Shown here: positions 38,475 through 47,272 of the stretch, one piece after another
Position numbering within the stretch: the stretch's first letter is position 1
How the letters are laid out: each line of letters starts with the position of its first letter
Assembly: GCF_000739935.1 (NCBI RefSeq)
Contig: NZ_BBJU01000012.1
Span: forward strand, 124,001 to 188,000
DNA: 64,000 bases
Source of the DNA: Agrobacterium rubi TR3 = NBRC 13261
GTDB lineage: Bacteria; Pseudomonadota; Alphaproteobacteria; Rhizobiales; Rhizobiaceae
Reading direction: 5' to 3'
Program-made: the position numbers and the translations under genes
Notes under the pieces: model-generated
The model's database searches: none
Seen by the model: only the letters and a program-made list of their open reading frames with translations
What the model was told of the DNA's origin: nothing

Positions 38475-38503
38475 ATATCGAGCTTTGCCATGCAAAAATC
38501 AAG
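38475..38503 (-). promoter_or_regulatory. RpoH-like (heat-shock) promoter of grpE
   Basis: On the minus strand CTTGAT and CGATAT are separated by 17 bp, close to the rhizobial RpoH pattern CTTGAA-N17-CCATAT as remembered. The predicted start of transcription is about 33 nt before the grpE ATG. It lies in the hrcA-grpE gap. Confidence 0.6.
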
Positions 38504-38547
38504 GCTTGCGGGCAAACCATCTCTTATTCAATAGCAGGTTTTCAAGA

Positions 38548-39639
38548 TCAGCGTCGTTTGCTGGACAGCCGGGCCATGATCTGGGCGGTATAATCCACCA
38601 TCGGCACGATGCGCGAATAATTCAGCCGCGTCGGCCCGATGACCCCGACAGCGCCCACAACGCGATTTTCATCGTCGCGATAGGGTGCGACGATCAACGA
38701 CGAACCCGACAGCGAAAACAGCTTGTTTTCCGAGCCTATGAAAATTCTGACGCCGGAACCGGTTTCGGCGAGGTTGAGAACCTCGATCAGATTGTCCTTG
38801 CGCTCGAGATCGTCGAACAGCAACCGGACGCGGTCGATGTCTTCTTCACCGGCGAGCCCCTCCAGCAGGTTGGAGCGTCCGCGCACGATGAGCCGGCCCA
38901 GCTTGCCCTCTTCATTGTCGCCGGACCAGACTGCTAGGCCGCGCGTCACCAGATCCTGAGCCAGCGTGCTCAGCGCCGCCTGAAGCTCGGATTTCTGTTC
39001 CAAGAGTTGCGTGCGCAGTTCCGGCAGCGTCTGTCCGGCCAAGTGAGCGTTGATGAAATTGGCAGCCTCAGTCAGCTGCGACGAGGTGATACCTGCAGGC
39101 AGATCGATGATCCGGTTTTCGACCTGGTTGTTGTCACCCACCAGAATGGCAAGCCCCTTGGTAGGCTCCAGGCGAATGAACTCCACATGCTTCAGCACTG
39201 CATCGCTCTTGGTCGTCAGCACCAGGCCAGCGCCACGCGACATGCCCGAGAGCATGCGGCTTGCCTCAGTCAGCAAGCCTTCGATGGGCTGCTCGCGCCC
39301 CGAGACGGGGCCGATCTGCCGGTCGATGCTGGCGCGCTGTTCGGCAGGCAGATCGCCCACCTGCATGAAGGCATCGACAAAGAAGCGAAGACCGATCTGT
39401 GTGGGCAATCGCCCGGCGCTGATGTGAGGCGAATAGATCAGGCCAAGCTCTTCCAGATCGCTCATGACGTTGCGAACAGAGGCGGGCGACAGAGACATGG
39501 GCAAAAGACGCGAAAGGCTGCGCGAGCCCAGCGGCTCGCCATTTTCGAGATAGCCTTCCACGATGCGACGGAAGATTTCGCGTGAGCGATCATCCAGCAG
39601 CGCACCCGGTTCTTTTCCGATCGGAGGAGAGATGCTCAT
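38548..39639 (-). CDS. hrcA: Heat-inducible transcription repressor HrcA
   Basis: Represses heat-shock operons by binding the CIRCE element; its activity depends on GroEL. The 363-residue protein has an N-terminal winged helix (about 15-75, with LSPASVRNVMSDLEELG) and the HrcA core including VNRIVPMVDYTA-like C-terminal sequence (IGPTRLNYSRIVPMVDY). It is upstream of grpE on the same strand and divergent from rph, a conserved rph/hrcA layout. No CIRCE copy was found near it. Confidence 0.95.
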   Translation of the reverse strand: MSISPPIGKEPGALLDDRSREIFRRIVEGYLENGEPLGSRSLSRLLPMSLSPASVRNVMSDLEELGLIYSPHISAGRLPTQIGLRFFVDAFMQVGDLPAEQRASIDRQIGPVSGREQPIEGLLTEASRMLSGMSRGAGLVLTTKSDAVLKHVEFIRLEPTKGLAILVGDNNQVENRIIDLPAGITSSQLTEAANFINAHLAGQTLPELRTQLLEQKSELQAALSTLAQDLVTRGLAVWSGDNEEGKLGRLIVRGRSNLLEGLAGEEDIDRVRLLFDDLERKDNLIEVLNLAETGSGVRIFIGSENKLFSLSGSSLIVAPYRDDENRVVGAVGVIGPTRLNYSRIVPMVDYTAQIMARLSSKRR

Positions 39640-39674
39640 TGCGTCCGTTCTTCGTCATGTCAGTCCATGGACAG

Positions 39675-39702
39675 AATATAGTCGCTCGCGCGCTTAAGTA
39701 AA
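39675..39702 (-). promoter_or_regulatory. Candidate sigma-70 promoter of hrcA
   Basis: On the minus strand TTTACT and TATATT are separated by 16 bp, about 35-60 bp before the hrcA ATG. The hexamers are good but the spacer is one base short of ideal. Confidence 0.4.
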
Positions 39703-39800
39703 AACGGAAATTCGGCATCACCCTTGCTCTCGCCCGCTTTTCCTTTGCAAAACAGCTGTCGCGGCCTTAGAAGGCGGAGATCAAAACGGAGACGAACCTT

Positions 39801-40517
39801 ATGCGGCCTTCAGGCAGAAAAACCGATCAGATGCGCAAAGTGTCTTTCGAGCGCAATTTCTCGAAACATGCCGAGGGTTCCTGTCTGGTCAAATTTGGCG
39901 ATACGCATGTTCTCGTCACCGCCAGCCTTGAAGAAAAGACCCCACCTTGGCTGCGCAACAGCGGCAAGGGCTGGGTGACAGCCGAATACGGCATGCTTCC
40001 GCGTTCCACGAACGAGCGCATGCGTCGCGAAGCCGCATCCGGCAAGCAGGGTGGCCGCACGCAGGAAATCCAGCGTCTCATCGGTCGCTCATTGCGCGCC
40101 GTGGTCGATCTTCAGGCGCTGGGCGAACGCCAGATCAGCATCGACTGCGATGTCATTCAGGCCGATGGCGGCACCCGCACCGCCTCCATTACCGGCGCCT
40201 GGATTGCCCTTCACGATTGCCTGAAGTGGATGGAAACCCGTAACATGATCAAGGTCGAGAAGGTCCTGAAAGATCATATCGCCGCCATTTCCTGCGGTAT
40301 TTTCGCGAGCCAACCTGTCATCGATCTTGATTATCTCGAAGATTCATCCGCTGAAACCGATGCCAACTTCGTCATCACCGGTTCCGGTGGCATCGTTGAA
40401 ATTCAGGGCACGGCTGAAGGCGCGCCTTTCTCGGAAGAGGAATTCCTGACGCTGCTCGGCCTTGCCAAGACCGGCTGCGCGGAACTCGTTGAGCTGCAAA
40501 AGCAGACGATTGCCTGA
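39801..40517 (+). CDS. rph: Ribonuclease PH
   Basis: A phosphorolytic 3' exoribonuclease that trims tRNA precursors. The 238-residue protein begins [20 protein letters not shown] and carries the RNase PH segments [14 protein letters not shown] and [19 protein letters not shown], which form the phosphate- and metal-binding site. The length is normal. It is divergent from hrcA and starts the group rph-rdgB-hemW. Confidence 0.96.
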   Translation: MRPSGRKTDQMRKVSFERNFSKHAEGSCLVKFGDTHVLVTASLEEKTPPWLRNSGKGWVTAEYGMLPRSTNERMRREAASGKQGGRTQEIQRLIGRSLRAVVDLQALGERQISIDCDVIQADGGTRTASITGAWIALHDCLKWMETRNMIKVEKVLKDHIAAISCGIFASQPVIDLDYLEDSSAETDANFVITGSGGIVEIQGTAEGAPFSEEEFLTLLGLAKTGCAELVELQKQTIA

Positions 40518-40534
40518 GCCAGGACATCAAAACC

Positions 40535-41179
40535 ATGCGCAAACTCGACACCAGAACCATCGTCGTTGCCAGCCATAACAAGGGCAAGATTGCTGAAATC
40601 GCCGATCTCATCGGCCCTCTCGGTTTTTCCGCCAAGTCGGCTGCGGAGCTGAATTTCGCTGAACCCGACGAGACCGGCACGACCTTTGAGGAAAACGCAG
40701 CCATCAAGGCTTTGGCGTCTGCGCAAGCGTCCGGCCTGCCATCGCTGTCCGATGATAGCGGTCTGGTGATCGATGCGCTCGACGGCAACCCCGGCGTCTA
40801 CACCGCCAATTGGGCGGAAACGCCTGACGGTACCCGCGATTTCGATATGGCAATGCAGAAGGTGGAGGATGCGTTGCAGGAGCGCGGCGCGACGGAGCCT
40901 TCCGCCCGCACCTGCCGCTTTGTCAGCGTGCTGTGCCTCGCATGGCCCGATGGCCATACCGAATTCTTCCGCGGCGAGATCGAAGGTACCGTTGCATGGC
41001 CACCGCGTGGTGCCAGCGGCTTTGGTTACGACCCAATCTTCCAGCCGGAAGGACACGAGACGACTTTCGGCGAGATGACAGCCGAGGAAAAGCATGGCTG
41101 GAAGCCCGGTGACGCACAGGCGCTCTCCCACCGCGCCCGCGCCTTCAAGACATTCGTCGAAACCTGTCTGGACGCATGA
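40535..41179 (+). CDS. rdgB: XTP/dITP diphosphatase (RdgB/HAM1)
   Basis: Removes non-canonical purine nucleotides (dITP, XTP) from the pool. The 214-residue protein has the family motifs [10 protein letters not shown] (about 12-21), the nucleotide- and metal-binding [12 protein letters not shown] and SDDSGL, and the C-terminal SHRARAF. It follows rph by 17 bp, a common pairing, and overlaps hemW by 4 bases, so the three are probably one operon. Confidence 0.95.
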   Translation: MRKLDTRTIVVASHNKGKIAEIADLIGPLGFSAKSAAELNFAEPDETGTTFEENAAIKALASAQASGLPSLSDDSGLVIDALDGNPGVYTANWAETPDGTRDFDMAMQKVEDALQERGATEPSARTCRFVSVLCLAWPDGHTEFFRGEIEGTVAWPPRGASGFGYDPIFQPEGHETTFGEMTAEEKHGWKPGDAQALSHRARAFKTFVETCLDA

Positions 41180-42384
41180 TGATCGATCTCGGGAGCAGGT
41201 TCTCCCCTGCCCCCGATGCGACGCTGCTGCCCGATACTGGTGAGCCCGGTTTCGGCATTTACGTGCATTGGCCCTTCTGCGCGGCCAAGTGCCCCTATTG
41301 CGATTTCAACAGCCATGTCCGCCACAAGCCTGTGGATCAGGACCGTTTCGTTGCCGCCTTCCTGCGTGAAATGGACACAATGCGCCAATTGAGCGGCGCA
41401 AAGGTCGTGACCAGCGTTTTTCTGGGCGGCGGCACGCCGTCGTTGATGGACCCACAAACGGTGGGCGCCATTCTGGATGGCATTGCCCGTTTCTGGCATG
41501 TGCCTGATGGCATCGAAATCACTATGGAAGCCAATCCGTCCAGTGTCGAAGCGGAGCGCTTTCGCGGTTACCGCGCCGCTGGCGTCAACCGTGTCTCCAT
41601 GGGCGTACAGGCACTGAACGACCGCGACCTGAAATTTCTGGGCCGCCTGCATGATGTGGCGGATGCGCTGAAAGCTATCCGGCTCGCCCGCGAAATCTTC
41701 CCGCGCATGTCGTTCGACCTCATCTATGCCCGCCCGAACCAGACGGTCGAGGAATGGGAAAAAGAGCTCGTCGAGGCCATTTCCTATGCCGTCGATCACC
41801 TCTCGTTATACCAGCTGACCATCGAGGAAGGCACGGCCTTTTACGGCCTGCACAAGGCAGGCAAGCTGATCGTGCCGGATGGCGACCAATCCGCGCTGCT
41901 CTATGAGGCAACGCAGGAGATCACCGCGCGACACGGCATGCCCGCTTACGAAGTGTCCAACCACGCCATACCGGGCGCTGAAAGCCGCCATAACCTGACC
42001 TATTGGCGCTACGGCGACTATGCCGGCATTGGCCCCGGCGCGCATGGACGCCTGACCAAAGGCGGCGCAAAACTCGCCACCGCCACAGAACGCCACCCGG
42101 AAACATGGCTCGATGCCGTCGAGCGCGATGGCCATGGCATTCTGGATCAGGAAATGCTGGGTGTCGAAGAACAGTCCGATGAGCTTCTGCTGATGGGCCT
42201 GCGCCTGCGAGAAGGCGTCGACCTTGCCCGCTGGAGCGATCTTTCCGGTCGCGACCTTGATCCTGACAAGGAAGACTTCCTCCTGCAACACGGCTTCATC
42301 GAGCGTCTGGGCAATTCACGCCTGCGCTGCACGCCATCAGGCATGCTCATTCTGGATTCGGTCGTGGCTGATCTGGCGTGTTGA
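41176..42384 (+). CDS. hemW: Radical SAM heme chaperone HemW
   Basis: Often annotated as coproporphyrinogen III oxidase, but HemW proteins are heme-binding chaperones. The 402-residue protein has the 4Fe-4S motif C35-x3-C39-x2-C42 followed by DFNSH, and the [11 protein letters not shown]-binding segment. True HemN has an extra CxxxCxxCxC cysteine, while here the fourth position is Phe (YCDFN), supporting HemW. The start overlaps the rdgB stop. Confidence 0.92.
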   Translation: MMIDLGSRFSPAPDATLLPDTGEPGFGIYVHWPFCAAKCPYCDFNSHVRHKPVDQDRFVAAFLREMDTMRQLSGAKVVTSVFLGGGTPSLMDPQTVGAILDGIARFWHVPDGIEITMEANPSSVEAERFRGYRAAGVNRVSMGVQALNDRDLKFLGRLHDVADALKAIRLAREIFPRMSFDLIYARPNQTVEEWEKELVEAISYAVDHLSLYQLTIEEGTAFYGLHKAGKLIVPDGDQSALLYEATQEITARHGMPAYEVSNHAIPGAESRHNLTYWRYGDYAGIGPGAHGRLTKGGAKLATATERHPETWLDAVERDGHGILDQEMLGVEEQSDELLLMGLRLREGVDLARWSDLSGRDLDPDKEDFLLQHGFIERLGNSRLRCTPSGMLILDSVVADLAC

Positions 42385-42394
42385 TGTCGTCGCG

Positions 42395-42736
42395 TTATTC
42401 GGACGTCGCACCCACGTCTTTTTCCTGTGCCTTGCGCGCATTCTCCGCACTTTCGCGCCGCAGCGGCGCGCCTACAGGGCAAATATCCTGCACGAAACCG
42501 GTCAGGCTGTTGGCCAGCGTGTCCGACACCTGGCGATAATAGACATACTTGCCCCGCTTTTCCGACGAGACCAGTCCCGCATGTTCAAGCAATTGTAAAT
42601 GCTGTGAAATCGACGGTTTCGACATCTCGAAACGCGCGGCGATATCGCCTGCATTCATCTCGTGATGCGCGACATAAGCCAGGATTTTGCGTCTGACGGG
42701 AGAGGCCAGTGCCTCGAAAATCAACTGAATGGACAT
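42395..42736 (-). CDS. ArsR-family transcriptional repressor (no metal-binding cysteines)
   Basis: A 113-residue winged-helix repressor beginning MSIQLIFEALASPVRRKILAYV with the recognition helix EMSKPSISQHLQLLEHAGLV. It lacks the paired cysteines of metal-sensing ArsR/SmtB proteins and has a single C-terminal Cys, so it probably senses something else. It is divergent from an SRPBCC gene, with a 19-bp inverted operator in the 97-bp gap. That layout predicts control of both itself and the SRPBCC-membrane pair. Convergent with hemW, 10 bp away. Confidence 0.9.
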   Translation of the reverse strand: MSIQLIFEALASPVRRKILAYVAHHEMNAGDIAARFEMSKPSISQHLQLLEHAGLVSSEKRGKYVYYRQVSDTLANSLTGFVQDICPVGAPLRRESAENARKAQEKDVGATSE

Positions 42737-42755
42737 GGCTCTTTCTACCATTAAT

Positions 42756-42811
42756 CAATTAGACAATCAACTAACTGTTGAAAGGATTATAATTAGTTGA
42801 TTACCTAATTG
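42756..42811. promoter_or_regulatory. Large inverted repeat, probable ArsR operator
   Basis: CAATTAGACAATCAACTAA (42756-42774) and TTAGTTGATTACCTAATTG (42793-42811) are complementary at 17 of 19 positions with an 18-bp spacer. The region is strikingly AT-rich compared with its surroundings. It lies between the divergent ArsR and SRPBCC starts, 22 bp before the latter. Confidence 0.8.
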
Positions 42812-42833
42812 TAGAAATGAAGGAGAGACAATT

Positions 42834-43331
42834 ATGCAGATTCACTCGCAATGGATTTTCAACAGCGCCCCGCACCACATCTGGCCGCATTTTCTCCATG
42901 CCAGAATGGACAGCTCGAAACCCTTACTGTTTCGCTTCGGCATTCCCAAGCCCGTCAGTTGCAAGGTGCTGGAGGGATACGGTGCTCTGGGCAACACGCG
43001 CCAATGCACCACGGATCACGGCACCATCGATCAGCGCATTCTCGATTACATTCCCAACAAGAAACTGCGTTACCGCATGATCGGCAGCACCGTCTGGTGC
43101 AAGGACTGGATCGGCAATCTGGAGGACGAATTCACTCTCATGCCCATGGGACCGAACCTGACGCGGGTCGAGCGCCGCAGCGAATTTGTTGCGAGCGGAT
43201 GGCTGGCACCCGTCAAGCAACTGGCACTCTGGGTCGCCTTGAAACAGGCCCACCGCTACGCCTCGAAGAACTGGCGCAGATTGAGCAGTGAAAAGCTGGC
43301 TGCCGACCAGAAGCTGGAGGTCTCGCCATGA
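42834..43331 (+). CDS. SRPBCC (START/Bet v1-like) family protein
   Basis: A 165-residue soluble protein with the layout of the SRPBCC ligand-binding fold: an early strand (HSQWIFNSAPHHIWPHFLH), central strands, and a long C-terminal helix (about 125-160). Such proteins bind hydrophobic ligands in a deep pocket. No catalytic motif was recognised. It has a strong ribosome site (AGGAGA) and follows the ArsR operator. It overlaps the next gene by 4 bases, so the two are translationally coupled. The function is unknown. Confidence 0.75.
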   Translation: MQIHSQWIFNSAPHHIWPHFLHARMDSSKPLLFRFGIPKPVSCKVLEGYGALGNTRQCTTDHGTIDQRILDYIPNKKLRYRMIGSTVWCKDWIGNLEDEFTLMPMGPNLTRVERRSEFVASGWLAPVKQLALWVALKQAHRYASKNWRRLSSEKLAADQKLEVSP

Positions 43332-43873
43332 CCCAGCATCAGACGTCGCAGATCGTGGCCCGAGTCGTGTATTTCGTGGAAATAATCGTTTTCGCGGCGC
43401 CGTTCTACCTGACCTATGGACTGGTGGCGGTGATCAGCGCGCCTTATGCAGGCTTGCTGATCCTGTTCAGTCCGGTTTGGCTCATGACTTACTTCGTTGA
43501 TGCGAATGGAGAAGCTGCGCCTGTTCTTCTCATCGGAGTACTCGTCATCTTAGCCGCGACGCTGTCCGTGACCGGTGTCATCGCCCTATGGAAACTGGCA
43601 AAGCTCTCGCACATCTATCTCTTCAAGGGTGTGCAAGAGCTGTCAGCACACCGCCGTGATTTTCGGATCGGATTTTATTGCGGGCTCGCGCCGCTCATTT
43701 TCACCACGGTGGTGATGGCGGCTGTGGCCGTCAGCGACGGCGGCTGGACAAGTTTGCCTTTTGCCATCATAGGCGGCGGCACATTGCTCGTACCCGTCAC
43801 CCATCTCTGGATCGCGATGCGCCCGCCCCTCGAAGAACGCGGAGTCGATTACGAAACTCCGCTCCTGGCCTAG
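43328..43873 (+). CDS. Membrane protein of unknown function, coupled to the SRPBCC gene
   Basis: A 181-residue protein with about five predicted membrane spans (near 9-30, 32-52, 57-80, 113-135 and 142-160) and short charged ends. No family was recognised. The ATG overlaps the SRPBCC stop (ATGA), so it is almost surely co-expressed and under the same ArsR control. A lipid- or hydrophobic-ligand handling role with the SRPBCC protein is an inference only. Confidence 0.75.
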   Translation: MTQHQTSQIVARVVYFVEIIVFAAPFYLTYGLVAVISAPYAGLLILFSPVWLMTYFVDANGEAAPVLLIGVLVILAATLSVTGVIALWKLAKLSHIYLFKGVQELSAHRRDFRIGFYCGLAPLIFTTVVMAAVAVSDGGWTSLPFAIIGGGTLLVPVTHLWIAMRPPLEERGVDYETPLLA

Positions 43874-43874
43874 A

Positions 43875-44324
43875 TCAGGTTTCGTCTCGCCCCGGCGTGC
43901 AGTACCAGACGATGACGACGATCAGTCCGACTGGCGCAAAACACGACAGAAGTTGGTGCCAGCCGCTTCGATTGATGTCGTGTAGGCGGCGGGTGGCAAC
44001 CGATATAGCCGGTAGAAACAGGACGAGGGACCAGATCAGGCTAATAATCCCGCTATTGTCGATCACCTCGATGACAACGGAACTGCCAAAGAGAAAAAGA
44101 AACGAGAACCAATATTCCGAGCGGGCCGCCCGCCCCTGAAAGTTGACATAGTTCCTGAAAAAACTGGCGATAGCCTCGCCTAAACTCATGGGCATGGCAG
44201 GTGCACCGAACCTGTTGGCTCCTGGTGGCGGTGGTCTGAAGACGAAAATCAGCGGGAAAAAAATCAGAACAAGAAAAATGATCCAATGCCAAAGCGAAAA
44301 ACTTCCCACGTCATACCCTTCCAT
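43875..44324 (-). CDS. DUF805 inner-membrane protein
   Basis: A 149-residue protein with four membrane spans and the DUF805 hallmarks: the N-terminal cytoplasmic FFRNYVNFQGRAARSEYWF and the later ATRRLHDINRSGWHQLL. DUF805 proteins are widespread; the function is unknown. It converges with the membrane gene of the ArsR cassette, separated by 1 bp. Whether it belongs to that cassette functionally is unclear because it is on the opposite strand. Confidence 0.88.
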   Translation of the reverse strand: MEGYDVGSFSLWHWIIFLVLIFFPLIFVFRPPPPGANRFGAPAMPMSLGEAIASFFRNYVNFQGRAARSEYWFSFLFLFGSSVVIEVIDNSGIISLIWSLVLFLPAISVATRRLHDINRSGWHQLLSCFAPVGLIVVIVWYCTPGRDET

Positions 44325-44453
44325 CGTCTCAAATCGTCATGACGGATTTCAAAATACATTTTGCGCCCATTGAGAGAACGCTCTGATGGGAGCTTGGTGA
44401 AGAAGCTCTAACGATCAGATAATCACGCACAATCCGCAATTACAAATAGAAAA

Positions 44454-44483
44454 ACCGGCTATCGTCTTGAAAACGCAGCCGGT
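44454..44483 (-). terminator. Terminator downstream of dnaA (distal)
   Basis: On the minus strand ACCGGCT pairs with AGCCGGT (7 bp) and is followed by a T-rich run (TTTTCTATT). It is about 60 bp after the dnaA stop. Confidence 0.65.
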
Positions 44484-44515
44484 CTCTGATGGACGGAAAG
44501 ATATAACCAGGAAAG

Positions 44516-44533
44516 GGCCGGGTTCCCCCGGCC
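44516..44533 (-). terminator. Hairpin immediately after dnaA
   Basis: A 7-bp GC stem (GGCCGGG / CCCGGCC) with a 4-nt loop is 8 bp after the dnaA stop, followed by CTTTCC on the minus strand. It probably acts together with the distal terminator. Confidence 0.5.
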
Positions 44534-44540
44534 ACCACAT

Positions 44541-46010
44541 TCACGCGTTGTTTTCGTTGATCAACCGCTTCAGTAACTCGACCTCGTGGCCGAGTTTGGT
44601 GTCGCCGCCGATCAGTTCCTCGATCTTGCGAACCGCGTGCAAAACGGTTGTGTGATCGCGTCCGCCGAAGCGACGACCGATTTCCGGGAAGGAACGCGGG
44701 GTCAGCATCTTGGCGAGATACATGGCGATCTGGCGTGGCTTGACGATGACGCGGGTGCGGCGGTTGGAAACCAGCTCCTGACGCGAGACATTGTAGTGTC
44801 TGGCGACGATCCGCTGGATGTCTTCGATGCGCACGCGCTTGGCTTCACCGGCACCGACGAGATGGGCGAGCAGCTCATCCACGCGTTCGACCGACAGGTT
44901 CGGCTCGAAGGAGCGGCGGAAGATCAGCTGGTTGAACGCGCCTTCCAGTTCGCGACCGCTGGCGGTGACGCTGCGGGCCACGTGGGAGACGATTTCTTCC
45001 GGAATATCGAAGCTTGGATCGTCCTGACGGGCCGTTGCGATCCGCTGGTTCAGCATTTCGTAGCGCATCTCGTAATCGGGGCCTTCGACTTCGATGGCCA
45101 TGCCACCCTGAAGACGCGAGCGAACGCGCGGATCGAGCGATTCCAGTTCCCATGGGGCGCGGTCTGCGGCCACCACGACCTGCTTGGCGCTGTCGAGCAG
45201 CATGTTCAGCAAGTGGCAGAACTCATGCTGGATCATCTTGCCCTGCAGGAACTGCATATCGTCGATGACGAGCAGGTCGATATTGCGCAGCGTATCCTTC
45301 AGCGTCAGCGCGTCATTGTCGCGGATCGCGGTTGCGAAGCGCCACATGAAATATTCCGCCGTCAGATAGACGACACGCGGATTGCGCGGGCTGTCGATGG
45401 CGGCATTGGCGATGGCCTGAAGAAGATGCGTCTTTCCAAGGCCCACACCCGCATGGATGAACAGCGGATTGAAGCGTACGGCACCGGCACCGGCCTCGGC
45501 AATCGTCTTTGCGGCCGCAAGCGCGACGCGGTTGGACGAACCCTCGACAAAGGTGTCGAAGGTGAAGCGACTGTCGAGCGGCGATCCGAACAAGGGACCG
45601 GCGCCTGAATGACGGGCCACGTGAACCGATTGCGAAGCGCCGGCGATTTGTCCGGGTGCAGAAGGCTGCGGTGGAATGAACGGCTTTGCACGCTGCGCCG
45701 TCGTTGCCGCGTCGGAAACGGGCTGTGCCCGCTCCTCGACCGGCATGGGCCGGGCAGGACGGCTTGCCGAACGCACCAGGATTTCCACCTTCAGCACATC
45801 TGCATCCTCGCTCTGGACGAGCGTCGTGATGAGATCGATATAACGGTTGTTGATCCAGGACTTCAAAAACGTCGTCGGTACGGTAAACCGCACGACGCTT
45901 TTGGAAACGGAATGAAGCTTGAGGCGTGCAAACCAGCTTGCATAAACTTCCGGTCCGACCCGTGCCTTCAACCGCGCGCTAAAACGTTCAAACAGCGCGT
46001 CATGCTTCAT
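44541..46010 (-). CDS. dnaA: Chromosomal replication initiator protein DnaA
   Basis: Binds DnaA boxes and opens the replication origin. From the ATG at 46010 the protein is 489 residues: domain I ([21 protein letters not shown]), a Pro/Ala-rich linker, the AAA+ domain with Walker [11 protein letters not shown] and [13 protein letters not shown], and the DNA-binding domain IV with the signature [12 protein letters not shown]. The frame is open up to 46151, with ATGs at 46109 and 46010. The latter has GGGGA upstream and fits the domain I start, but a longer form is possible. No dnaN/recF follow, as is usual in alphaproteobacteria. Confidence 0.95.
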   Translation of the reverse strand: MKHDALFERFSARLKARVGPEVYASWFARLKLHSVSKSVVRFTVPTTFLKSWINNRYIDLITTLVQSEDADVLKVEILVRSASRPARPMPVEERAQPVSDAATTAQRAKPFIPPQPSAPGQIAGASQSVHVARHSGAGPLFGSPLDSRFTFDTFVEGSSNRVALAAAKTIAEAGAGAVRFNPLFIHAGVGLGKTHLLQAIANAAIDSPRNPRVVYLTAEYFMWRFATAIRDNDALTLKDTLRNIDLLVIDDMQFLQGKMIQHEFCHLLNMLLDSAKQVVVAADRAPWELESLDPRVRSRLQGGMAIEVEGPDYEMRYEMLNQRIATARQDDPSFDIPEEIVSHVARSVTASGRELEGAFNQLIFRRSFEPNLSVERVDELLAHLVGAGEAKRVRIEDIQRIVARHYNVSRQELVSNRRTRVIVKPRQIAMYLAKMLTPRSFPEIGRRFGGRDHTTVLHAVRKIEELIGGDTKLGHEVELLKRLINENNA

Positions 46011-46455
46011 ATCCTGCTTTTCCCCTAAAATCTCAGTACCAGCTGCATCACATGCCTTTGGCGTGCGGTCCCCATTTGCCACCGCACCCATCACCAAATT
46101 TAATTGCATATTGCCGCCTTTCAAATTGCCAATCATAGCCTGACGAACCAAAGCCCATCAGGGATACCCCTCGTTTATTTCTGCCTCTCGGACGTCCCCT
46201 CGAAAGAAGTCCTCAAGTCACGTCTATCGACGCGAGCCGGTTATCCCATTTCCCTCTTCATCATGGAGAGGCCTGCGATCACTCAAACAACGACTTCCAC
46301 AACACGTCTCTCAATATCATCACGTCCAGACACAGTTTCGCTTTCCCGCAACCGTTAGAGTTGCAGCCAAACCGACCCCAATACTTGAAAAAACGAACCC
46401 AAACAGGACCCGTCCGCAAGGAGCATGCACCTTCGAACTCAGGATCGAGATAGCT

Positions 46456-46464
46456 TGTGGATAG
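46456..46464 (-). promoter_or_regulatory. DnaA-box-like site upstream of dnaA
   Basis: CTATCCACA on the minus strand differs from the consensus TTATCCACA at one position. It is about 450 bp before the chosen dnaA start. A single box fits autoregulation better than an origin. Confidence 0.4.
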
Positions 46465-46596
46465 ACATCCGTGCCCCTTGTCGAGATGCATTTAGGCAGG
46501 ATTGGGAGGGGAGATCAATCGGGTTTTTTGCGCGAAGCGGACGATCTGCCATTGACTCATACAGGCCGTTTTGTATGGCCCGGGATGCTTTCTGGA

Positions 46597-46622
46597 GAAT
46601 CTCTTATGAATCAATGAGATTC
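46597..46622. promoter_or_regulatory. Three phased GANTC (CcrM-type) methylation sites
   Basis: GAATC at 46597, GAATC at 46608 and GATTC at 46618 are spaced 11 and 10 bp apart, one helical turn each. The flanks also form GAATCTC/GAGATTC inverted arms. GANTC is the target of the cell-cycle methylase CcrM, and in Caulobacter methylation state affects dnaA transcription. Confidence 0.6.
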
Positions 46623-46830
46623 AATTTCATGGCTTTTTTTTAGGCCGTCAGAACTGAAAAATTAAATTTATCTTGACTTCACATTGAGGCGACCTTCCGT
46701 AAGGTTAGGAAGCTCCGCTTTTGGGCACCTTTTACAAGTATATGTTTTTAAACGATTTTTTTCGTCATTGCTCTGACGCATAAATGTCATCCTATGAGCG
46801 AAGACGTTAATGGTGGTTAAGAAACGAAAA

Positions 46831-46854
46831 AAGCCCGGTCAGACGACCAGGCTT
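46831..46854 (-). terminator. rpsT terminator
   Basis: A 10-bp stem (AAGCCTGGTC / GACCGGGCTT, one wobble) with loop GTCT is followed by a T6 tract on the minus strand, 25 bp after the rpsT stop. The other strand also ends in TTTT, so it may work both ways. Confidence 0.85.
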
Positions 46855-46878
46855 TTATCACAATTTTAAAATGGCAGA

Positions 46879-47145
46879 TTAGGCGGAAAGTGCCTTCACG
46901 CGCTGTGCCAAACGGGACACCTTACGGTCTGCCGTGTTGCCTGGCATGACACCGCGGGTGGCGGCGCGCTGGATCTCAGGCTGCGCTACTTTCAGCGCTT
47001 CTGTCGCGACTGCCAGATCACCCGATGCGATGGCTTCTTCGACCTTGCGAATGAAACCACGAACGCGCGAACGACGAGCCTTGTTGACTTCCGTACGGCG
47101 AGCGATCTTGCGAGTCGCCTTTTTCGCCGAAGTTGTATTGGCCAT
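46879..47145 (-). CDS. rpsT: 30S ribosomal protein S20
   Basis: An 88-residue basic helical protein of the small subunit, beginning [21 protein letters not shown] and ending with the LAQRVKAL segment typical of S20. It has its own strong promoter, a leader of about 120 nt and a terminator, so it is a single-gene unit. The rpsT-dnaA neighbourhood is common in alphaproteobacteria. Confidence 0.97.
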   Translation of the reverse strand: MANTTSAKKATRKIARRTEVNKARRSRVRGFIRKVEEAIASGDLAVATEALKVAQPEIQRAATRGVMPGNTADRKVSRLAQRVKALSA

Positions 47146-47272
47146 GTATGCCTCTCTTCGAATTCAAACCAAAATCCGCAACCACAGGATCAGGTCCTTC
47201 AAAGACCTCGCGTTCCAAAGAGTGCGGGAGTAATTGGAACAAGCCGGATGGCTTTTCCTAACCGTGGGCGGG

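Larger units (their letters stand above)
46011..46878. other. Long dnaA-rpsT intergenic region
   Basis: About 0.87 kb with no convincing gene; short ORFs here have no recognisable product. It holds the dnaA upstream control region, one DnaA-box-like site, three phased GANTC sites, several inverted repeats (for example ACCTT-CCGT-AAGGT near 46692) and the rpsT terminator. The 46640-46830 part is much more AT-rich than the rest of the window. No clear dnaA promoter hexamers were found by eye. DnaA boxes are too few for this to look like oriC. Confidence 0.6.

Noticed and set aside
38436-39800. CIRCE element at hrcA-grpE or hrcA-rph
   Set aside because: No TTAGCACTC/GAGTGCTAA pair could be found in either gap.
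46152-46643. Small open frames in the dnaA-rpsT gap (for example 46104-46358 and 46425-46643)
   Set aside because: No ribosome sites, no recognisable products, and base composition unlike coding DNA in the window.
46011-46878. Chromosomal origin at dnaA
   Set aside because: Only one good DnaA-box-like site was found, and in Rhizobiaceae oriC is usually not at dnaA. The region is better read as dnaA control DNA.
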